From: an uncultured Lachnospiraceae bacterium
GTDB taxonomy: Bacteria > Bacillota > Clostridia > Lachnospirales > Lachnospiraceae
Direction: 5' to 3'
Assembly (NCBI GenBank): GCA_910585395.1
Contig: CAJUCK010000017.1
Location: 1-6,223 of the forward strand
Length of the DNA: 6,223 bases
Part shown: positions 1-4,404 of the stretch, in pieces
How positions within the stretch are numbered: position 1 is the first letter of the stretch
Layout: each line of letters begins with the position of its first letter
The notes under the pieces: generated by a model
What the model was told of the DNA's origin: nothing
The model's database searches: none
The model's input: the letters and a program-made list of their open reading frames with translations, nothing else
Translations under genes and position numbers: made by a program

Positions 1-60
1 GGGGCAGAGAGAATCTATGTGATTGCCTATGCGTCAAACACACCAGAGACAGAACAGTGA
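1..60 (+). CDS. C-terminal fragment of an unidentified upstream gene
   Basis: Reading from base 1, the plus strand is open for 19 codons and stops with TGA at 58-60. The visible tail is GAERIYVIAYASNTPETEQ. The start lies outside the window. Support is indirect: the codons look ordinary, and a good rightward hairpin terminator follows about 70 bases after the stop, as expected for the end of a transcription unit. The fragment is too short to assign a family. A competing frame from base 3 stays open for about 30 codons, but it is Cys/Arg-rich and less protein-like. Confidence 0.4.
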   Translation, partial: GAERIYVIAYASNTPETEQ

Positions 61-132
61 AAGCCATCTGGCAATGTGATATGCTTTTGGTTTAGCAGAT
101 ACGAAAGATAGTTTAATATGAATGAAGATAAG

Positions 133-170
133 TGCCTGCATTTCAGTTTGAAATGTGGGCATTTCTTCTC
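133..170 (+). terminator. Rho-independent terminator of the upstream gene
   Basis: The arms at 133-145 (TGCCTGCATTTCA) and 149-161 (TGAAATGTGGGCA) form a 13-bp stem, with two adjacent G-T wobble pairs and a 3-nt loop. The T-rich tail TTTCTTCTC follows at 162-170. The tail lies on the plus-strand side, so it should end transcription arriving from the left, consistent with the gene end at 60. Confidence 0.65.
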
Positions 171-588
171 AGGCCATTTATTGTCCTGATTTTGCAATAA
201 TTCAAAGAGTTATGAAAGTTCATTGATGGCAGCATTTTCATATCTGCGCAGCAAATTTAGAATTCTTCATTTACGTTTTATTGTTATTTGACTGCCGTAA
301 CAAAAATACTTAAAAATATTAATATTAGATTTAATTTTTTTTATTTTAATTGGAAACAACAAATAGATAGAGTAAAACCTTATTTCTGTTAAAATTTGTC
401 CCAGCATAGAATTTTTTTTCAATCGTTCTATGCTGGGACAAAAATGATTTATTAAGAAATTTGCCGCTCTAAAAGTTAAATAGCTGAATTTTATTGTAAA
501 GAATAATAAGATTACTAGTAAATTTTGAAATACTGACAATTGGTTTTATCATAAATTTGAGAAACTTTTAAATTAAAATATTAAATAT
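171..588. other. AT-rich intergenic region without a gene
   Basis: This stretch of about 420 bp lies between the upstream terminator and the 3' end of the leftward transporter operon. From about 280 onward it is strongly AT-rich, with many stops in most frames. The only clear structure is the perfect inverted repeat at 395-442. The one open frame (minus strand, 267-539) is rejected: it runs straight through that hairpin, has an AT-driven Lys/Ile/Phe/Leu composition and has no evident ribosome site. I see no tRNA, rRNA or CRISPR in it. Confidence 0.6.
395..442 (-). terminator. Perfect 17-bp inverted repeat, possible operon terminator
   Basis: The left arm at 395-411 (TTTGTCCCAGCATAGAA) is the exact reverse complement of the right arm at 426-442, with a 14-nt AT-rich loop. 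On the minus strand the stem is followed by TTTT (394-391), which suits a terminator for the leftward operon ending at 589, about 145 bases upstream on that strand. The U tract is short. The perfect arms also allow other readings, such as a small palindromic mobile element or the remnant ends of an insertion sequence. No target duplication was seen beside it. Confidence 0.5.
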
Positions 589-1617
589 TTATTTAACATC
601 TATATACTGTGCAATATCTGCACTTTCAACATAATCTTTCTTTATATAATCTTTGATTTCATATTCTTTATCGAGATTTCCGATTTTTACAAGGAAAGAA
701 ATGGTATCCTGCAGGTTTTCTACGTCTGCGTCAGATATTTTTACAGTATATTCATATTTTGCAGCCACATCAGCTAATAGCTCTGGGTCAAGGGAAAGGG
801 CGTCAGCTACTTTCTTTTTTATATCCTCATCCAGACTATCAAGCGCCGCAACACCTCGGGCATACTGTTCAATAATTACACGGATAACTTCTGGGTTATT
901 CTGAGCGTATTCTGCTCTGGCGACAATAGGATTAACACCCAGCAGTCCGCAGTCAGGACCTTCGCCGATAATTTTAGCAGTGCCGTCAGCTACAAGCCTT
1001 GTTACGTTTGGTTCCCAGATTGCCACTGCGTCTACTGCACCTGTTGAGAGAACGGTTGCGGCATCACCAGTTGCGATATTTACCAGTTCAATATCAGAGT
1101 TAATATCAAGATTATTTTTTGACAGAATCTTATCAATCAGGTTATGGGCGGTAGAACCAACAGTTGCGCCGACTTTTTTGCCTTTCAAGTCAGTGATAGA
1201 AGCAATGTCTGAATCAGCGCTTACCAGCATGGCATAGGATTTTGCTCCGTCTGCAGCTGTGGCAATAATTTCATTTTTCTGCCCTGCGGCAATAGAAGAT
1301 ACAGCGGGCACATCCCCCATAACTCCGATATCAGAGCTGCCTGAAGCGAGAGATTCATTCATAGGAGGACCAGATTCGTTCCAGATTACTTCAACCCCCT
1401 GTTCTTTGAGGGCTTCTTCTATCCAGCCGTTTTCACGGGCGATGTACAGCGGAATAAAAGCGGCTGACGGCTGGATGGCAATATTTATTACAGAAGAGCT
1501 GTCTTTTGCGCCAGCGTTATCAGAATCCTTTGTCTCAGGGGAAGAGCCGCAGCCGGACAACATGGTAATACCAAGGGCCAGGGCGGTAAGACAGGATAAA
1601 ATACGGTTTTTTTTCAT
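589..1617 (-). CDS. ssuA: ABC transporter substrate-binding lipoprotein, SsuA/TauA type
   Basis: This is the extracellular solute-binding protein of a NitT/TauT-family ABC importer. It captures the substrate at the membrane surface and passes it to the permease encoded two genes upstream. The 342-aa product starts MKKNRILS, has a hydrophobic signal segment and a lipobox LSGC with lipidated Cys23, then a Ser/Asp-rich linker. The family pattern follows: PLYIARENGW (56-65), GPPMNESLASGSSDIGVMGD (83-102), LKGKKVG (144-150) and GAVDAVAIWEPN (193-204). The start is the ATG at 1617, because AAAGGAG sits 8 bases upstream. An in-frame ATG at 1662 would add 15 residues in front of the signal peptide and put that ribosome site inside the gene. 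It is the last gene of the operon, 74 bases after the ATPase. The symbol denotes the family. Taurine, alkanesulfonate, isethionate, DHPS or even a non-sulfonate ligand cannot be separated by eye. Confidence 0.88.
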   Translation of the reverse strand: MKKNRILSCLTALALGITMLSGCGSSPETKDSDNAGAKDSSSVINIAIQPSAAFIPLYIARENGWIEEALKEQGVEVIWNESGPPMNESLASGSSDIGVMGDVPAVSSIAAGQKNEIIATAADGAKSYAMLVSADSDIASITDLKGKKVGATVGSTAHNLIDKILSKNNLDINSDIELVNIATGDAATVLSTGAVDAVAIWEPNVTRLVADGTAKIIGEGPDCGLLGVNPIVARAEYAQNNPEVIRVIIEQYARGVAALDSLDEDIKKKVADALSLDPELLADVAAKYEYTVKISDADVENLQDTISFLVKIGNLDKEYEIKDYIKKDYVESADIAQYIDVK

Positions 1618-1625
1618 TTTACTTA

Positions 1626-1632
1626 CTCCTTT
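1626..1632 (-). promoter_or_regulatory. Ribosome binding site that fixes the ssuA start
   Basis: On the minus strand AAAGGAG lies 8 nt before the ATG at 1617. This decides between that start and the longer reading from 1662. Confidence 0.8.
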
Positions 1633-1634
1633 CG

Positions 1635-1664
1635 AAATCTGCATCAAACAAATCTGCGTCAAAC
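1635..1664. repeat. Two tandem 15-bp repeats upstream of ssuA
   Basis: AAATCTGCATCAAAC (1635-1649) is followed immediately by AAATCTGCGTCAAAC (1650-1664), identical at 14 of 15 positions. The pair sits in the 74-bp gap between the ATPase and binding-protein genes, just upstream of the ssuA ribosome site. It may be a recent tandem duplication, or a site acting on the mRNA or bound by a regulator. Nothing shows which. Confidence 0.75.
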
Positions 1665-1691
1665 TATTGTTTTTTGATATTATTGGTCAGA

Positions 1692-2450
1692 TTAACTAAA
1701 AAATTCATTGTAAATAATTTTTCTGATTTCCACAAATTCATAACTGTTGCGGTCACGGGGCTCTGGAAGTTGGACAGGGACAATGCGCTGAATTCTGCCA
1801 GGTCTTTCTGACATGACAATTATCTGATCTGCCAGATATACCGCTTCGTCGATATCATGGGTGACAAGAAGCATAGTGGTGTGAGACCGCTTCTGTATCC
1901 GCTTGAGTTCTTTTTGCATGGATATTTTTGTAAAGGCATCCAATGCGCCAAAAGGTTCGTCCAAAAACAGGACTGAAGGATTATTCACCAGCGCCCGTGC
2001 GATCCCGGCACGCTGTGCCATACCGCCGGAAAGCTCCCGGGGGTAAGAATTTTCAAATCCATTTAAACCAACCAGTTCGATATATTGCTTTACTTTTTCC
2101 TGTTTTTCTTCCTTGGAAATGTCGTTTAAGGCATATCCCACATTTTGCGATACTGTCAGCCAGGGGAAAAGCCTGTGTTCCTGAAATACCATACCCCTGT
2201 GCTTGTTTGGACCTGTAATTTCTGTTCCGTCGATCCATACAGTTCCCTCGTGATCAGCGTCAAGTCCGCATATAGCGCGGAGCAGGGTGCTTTTCCCACA
2301 ACCGCTGGAGCCCACAATGCAGATGACTTCGCCTTTTTTTACGCTGAAATTGATATCGTCAAGAATGTGCATATCTGTGCTGCCTCTTTGGCTGAAATAT
2401 TTGTGCAGCCCTTCTACAACAATGTAATTTTTTTCTTTTTCGACTGTCAT
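1692..2450 (-). CDS. ssuB: ABC transporter ATP-binding protein, SsuB/TauB type
   Basis: This is the cytoplasmic ATPase that powers the importer. The 252-aa product has every nucleotide-binding motif: Walker A GSSGCGKST (47-55), Q-loop Gln90 within FQEHRLFPW, signature LSGGM (140-144), Walker B VLFLDE (160-165), D-loop ALD (169-171) and H-loop His198 in THDIDEA. The QEHRLFPW sequence after the Q-loop and the length are typical of sulfonate/nitrate/taurine importers. The ATG at 2450 is chosen because GAGGTG lies 6 bases upstream. A GTG at 2459 in the same frame falls inside that ribosome site and is unlikely to be used. The upstream permease stops at 2461, so the two are about 10 bases apart and the ribosome site overlaps the permease stop, suggesting coupled translation. 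Confidence 0.93.
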   Translation of the reverse strand: MTVEKEKNYIVVEGLHKYFSQRGSTDMHILDDINFSVKKGEVICIVGSSGCGKSTLLRAICGLDADHEGTVWIDGTEITGPNKHRGMVFQEHRLFPWLTVSQNVGYALNDISKEEKQEKVKQYIELVGLNGFENSYPRELSGGMAQRAGIARALVNNPSVLFLDEPFGALDAFTKISMQKELKRIQKRSHTTMLLVTHDIDEAVYLADQIIVMSERPGRIQRIVPVQLPEPRDRNSYEFVEIRKIIYNEFFS

Positions 2451-2456
2451 ATCATA

Positions 2457-2462
2457 CACCTC
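2457..2462 (-). promoter_or_regulatory. Ribosome binding site of ssuB overlapping the ssuC stop
   Basis: GAGGTG on the minus strand overlaps the permease TGA (2463-2461) and sits 6 nt before the ATG at 2450. It rules out the GTG at 2459 as a start and implies translational coupling of permease and ATPase. Confidence 0.7.
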
Positions 2463-3225
2463 AATTCCAACGGATCACAAGCTTTTCAACTAGTTTCAAA
2501 AGTGAATCCATAATTTTTCCGGTAATGCCGATGGTGAGCATACCTACGATTACGATATCTGTTTTTCCGAACTGTCTTGCGTTCATAATCAAATATCCCA
2601 GACCAGTTGTGGAAGATACAAGTTCAGCAGCAACCACGCACATCCAGCAGGAACTTAGTCCAATACGCAGACCAGTGAAAATATTGGGGGCTGCGCTGGG
2701 AATTACCATCATAAAAATATGTTTGAAAAACGGTGTTTCCATAGAAGTGGATACTTCAATTAGTTTTGTGTCTGTCTGCCGTATGCCATCAATTACATTA
2801 ATTAATATGGTAAAAAATCCACCCAGAAAGATTAAAAAGATTTTACCGCCTTCTCCGATGCCAAACCAGAGAATTACCAGAGGAATCCATGCAATAGGGG
2901 GAATAGGCTTTATAAGCTGTATGAGCAGGCTTGTCAATCTGTCGAGATGATTTGAAAGACCAATGAGAATACCCAGAACAATTCCCAGTATGGAAGCAAG
3001 AACGTAGCCTTGCAGTACTCTTACCACACTTATGCCAAGGTTTTCCCAGAGCTCACCGCTTTGTATCAGTGAAATAATGGTACTGCCTACTTTAGATGGA
3101 GATGGCATTATCACAGGATTCAGTTTTCCAGTGCTGCCCATCACAATCCAGACAACTAAAATTGTAACTACAAGAACTATGTATTCAGCAGCGTACCCTG
3201 CTTTCTTTGCTGTAGTCTTGTTCAT
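2461..3225 (-). CDS. ssuC: ABC transporter permease, SsuC/TauC type
   Basis: This is the membrane permease of the importer, 254 aa, presumably acting as a homodimer with two copies of the ATPase. About six hydrophobic segments are visible: one near residues 14-30, one around VLASILGIVLGILIGL, one around PPIAWIPLVILWFG, then IFLIFLGGFFTILINVI, SCWMCVVAAELV, and IVIVGMLTIGITG near the end. The coupling (EAA-type) loop is the stretch containing STSMETPFFKHIFMMVIP followed by NIFTGLRIG, which contacts the ATPase. PSPSKV near the N-terminus and IPPIAWIPL are typical of the SsuC/TauC branch. The start is the ATG at 3225; the preceding AAAGGCGG is only a moderate ribosome site. It is the first gene of the leftward operon, facing away from the radical-enzyme genes, and the symbol denotes the family only. 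Confidence 0.92.
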   Translation of the reverse strand: MNKTTAKKAGYAAEYIVLVVTILVVWIVMGSTGKLNPVIMPSPSKVGSTIISLIQSGELWENLGISVVRVLQGYVLASILGIVLGILIGLSNHLDRLTSLLIQLIKPIPPIAWIPLVILWFGIGEGGKIFLIFLGGFFTILINVIDGIRQTDTKLIEVSTSMETPFFKHIFMMVIPSAAPNIFTGLRIGLSSCWMCVVAAELVSSTTGLGYLIMNARQFGKTDIVIVGMLTIGITGKIMDSLLKLVEKLVIRWN

Positions 3226-3257
3226 GTATGTTTACCGCCTTTCTTTCGGTTATTTTT

Positions 3258-3279
3258 AGACGCAAGTGGAATTCCGTCT
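3258..3279. promoter_or_regulatory. Inverted repeat in the ssuC leader
   Basis: AGACG (3258-3262) and CGTCT (3275-3279) form 5-bp arms around a 12-base spacer that ends in the palindrome GGAATTCC (3268-3275). It lies between the proposed ssuC promoter and its start. It could be a protein site or a weak leader hairpin; the arms are short. Confidence 0.25.
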
Positions 3280-3282
3280 GCT

Positions 3283-3311
3283 AAAATACCATAACTTTTT
3301 TGGGAATTAAT
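3283..3311 (-). promoter_or_regulatory. Candidate promoter of the transporter operon
   Basis: On the minus strand TGGTATTTT (3291-3283) reads as an extended -10 element. The region where a -35 would lie (about 3305-3311) has only a weak TTAATT match. It overlaps the 21-bp dyad at 3307-3327, which fits regulated transcription. This is read by eye in AT-rich DNA, so false positives are easy. Confidence 0.3.
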
Positions 3312-3327
3312 TCTAAAATAGAATTAA
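3307..3327. promoter_or_regulatory. 21-bp dyad, candidate operator between the divergent operons
   Basis: The left arm TTAATTCTA (3307-3315) and right arm TAGAATTAA (3319-3327) are perfect 9-bp inverted repeats around a 3-bp AAA centre. The site lies in the intergenic region between the importer and the radical-enzyme genes and overlaps the weak -35 of the proposed importer promoter. The size and symmetry fit a dimeric regulator. No regulator gene is inside the window. Confidence 0.5.
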
Positions 3328-3372
3328 AATAAGAATAAGTGAAAAATTTAGTAAAATAATGCTGAAACGGAA

Positions 3373-3400
3373 TTAAAAAGAGAGAAATAGATATTAGAAT
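3373..3400 (+). promoter_or_regulatory. Candidate promoter of the radical-enzyme operon
   Basis: TTAAAA (3373-3378), a 16-base spacer and TAGAAT (3395-3400) give a plausible sigma-A promoter about 40 bases before the activase start. A GGAATT copy (3369-3374) overlaps the -35. The match is modest and the DNA is AT-rich. Confidence 0.3.
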
Positions 3401-3424
3401 ACAGTTGCATTATGGAAAAAAAAT

Positions 3425-3432
3425 GAGGTGAT
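3425..3432 (+). promoter_or_regulatory. Ribosome binding site of the activase gene
   Basis: GAGGTGAT is an eight-base match to the anti-Shine-Dalgarno end of 16S rRNA and lies 9 nt before the ATG at 3442, which supports that start. Confidence 0.75.
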
Positions 3433-3441
3433 AGGAATTTT

Positions 3442-4404
3442 ATGTCAGAATCCGGTATCATTTTTAATATACAGCGTTACACCATACATGACGGCCCAGG
3501 CATCCGGACGGAATTATTTTTGAAAGGCTGTCCCTTACAGTGCAGGTGGTGCTCAAATCCAGAGAGCCACAAATTATTTCAGCAGCCTGGCGTTTACCAT
3601 ACGAAGTGTATCGGCAAAGATAAATGCGGATGCTGTTTGGATGTATGCGAAAACAAAGAGAGCCTGATATTTAAAGATCATAAACTGTCAGCAATAGACA
3701 GAGCACAGTGTACCAATTGTATGGAGTGCGCGAAAGTGTGTCCAGCAGACGCCATTAAACTTTGGGGAAAAAAGATTTCCGTGGAAGAGGCAATGGAAAC
3801 GGTAAGAAAAGATATCCCCTATTATAAGAGTTCTGGCGGGGGCATTACCTTGTCTGGTGGAGAACCTCTGATGCAGATCGCCTTTGTTTCAGAACTCCTG
3901 AAAAAATGCAGGCAGGAGGGCATACATACTTGTGTGGAGACTACTCTGTGTGCAGATTGGAAGGAGATAGAGCAGATCGTTCCAGATACAGATTTATTTA
4001 TTACAGACTTAAAGCACATGGATTCTTCTGTCCACAGACAGTATACCAACGTGCCAAACGAAAGAATCTTGGAAAATATGGAACGTTTGGCGAAGCTTTT
4101 AAAACCAATGATTGTGAGAATCCCTGTAATTCCTGGTGTAAATGATACCCAGGAGAACATGGAGGCTGCTGCTGATTTTATATCAGAAAAACTTCATAAT
4201 CAGTTGGAAGAGCTGCAGTTACTGGAATTTATGCGGCTGGGAGAAGAAAAATATAAATCTCTGGATCTTGCCTACCCCATGGCGGGACTGAAATTTGACA
4301 GAGATGAATTTACATTAAAGGTCAGAGAATTTGCAGATTATTTTAAAGGCAGAGGAATAAACTGCAAAGTTGGTACTACAACTAAGGAGGGAGACAGACA
4401 ATGA
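3442..4404 (+). CDS. Glycyl radical enzyme activating enzyme (radical SAM)
   Basis: This enzyme reductively cleaves S-adenosylmethionine and removes a hydrogen from the partner enzyme's glycine, creating the stable glycyl radical. The 320-aa product shows the full family pattern. HDGPGIRTELFLKGC leads into the SAM-cluster motif C30-x3-C34-x2-C37. An inserted ferredoxin-like region follows, with C56, C62, C65, C69 and C90, C93, C96, C100 for two more 4Fe-4S clusters. SGGEP holds the SAM-binding GGE (139-141), and DLKHMDSSVHRQYT and VRIPVIPGVND lie further on. The two-cluster insert is typical of activases of GREs other than the classic pyruvate formate-lyase activase. An extra Cys64 sits next to C65. 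Its stop overlaps the start of the downstream GRE (ATGA), so that GRE is the obvious target. The substrate-specific family cannot be named from the activase alone, so no symbol is given. Confidence 0.95.
   Translation: MSESGIIFNIQRYTIHDGPGIRTELFLKGCPLQCRWCSNPESHKLFQQPGVYHTKCIGKDKCGCCLDVCENKESLIFKDHKLSAIDRAQCTNCMECAKVCPADAIKLWGKKISVEEAMETVRKDIPYYKSSGGGITLSGGEPLMQIAFVSELLKKCRQEGIHTCVETTLCADWKEIEQIVPDTDLFITDLKHMDSSVHRQYTNVPNERILENMERLAKLLKPMIVRIPVIPGVNDTQENMEAAADFISEKLHNQLEELQLLEFMRLGEEKYKSLDLAYPMAGLKFDRDEFTLKVREFADYFKGRGINCKVGTTTKEGDRQ
4384..4390 (+). promoter_or_regulatory. Ribosome binding site of the glycyl radical enzyme inside the activase gene
   Basis: AAGGAGG lies within the activase's last codons, 10 nt before the ATG at 4401. 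A second ATG follows directly at 4404 with 13-nt spacing, so 4401 is preferred. The strong site and ATGA overlap point to high, coupled expression of the GRE. Confidence 0.75.

Noticed and set aside
267..539. Minus-strand open frame of 90 codons
   Set aside because: It lies in very AT-rich DNA, is rich in Ile/Phe/Lys/Leu, crosses the perfect hairpin at 395-442, and has no recognisable ribosome site or family motif.
1618..1662. Longer ssuA start at 1662
   Set aside because: It would add 15 residues before a complete lipoprotein signal and place the strong AAAGGAG site inside the gene; part of it is just the 15-bp repeat.
653..1699. Plus-strand open frames opposite ssuA
   Set aside because: They are antisense shadows of a gene with clear family motifs; their Ser/Ala-rich translations show no motifs of their own.
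2451..2459. GTG start for ssuB at 2459
   Set aside because: The GTG lies within the GAGGTG ribosome site that correctly spaces the ATG at 2450.
1943..3259. Open frames on either strand inside the ATPase and permease genes
   Set aside because: They overlap complete, motif-rich coding sequences in other frames and lack ribosome sites or recognisable domains.
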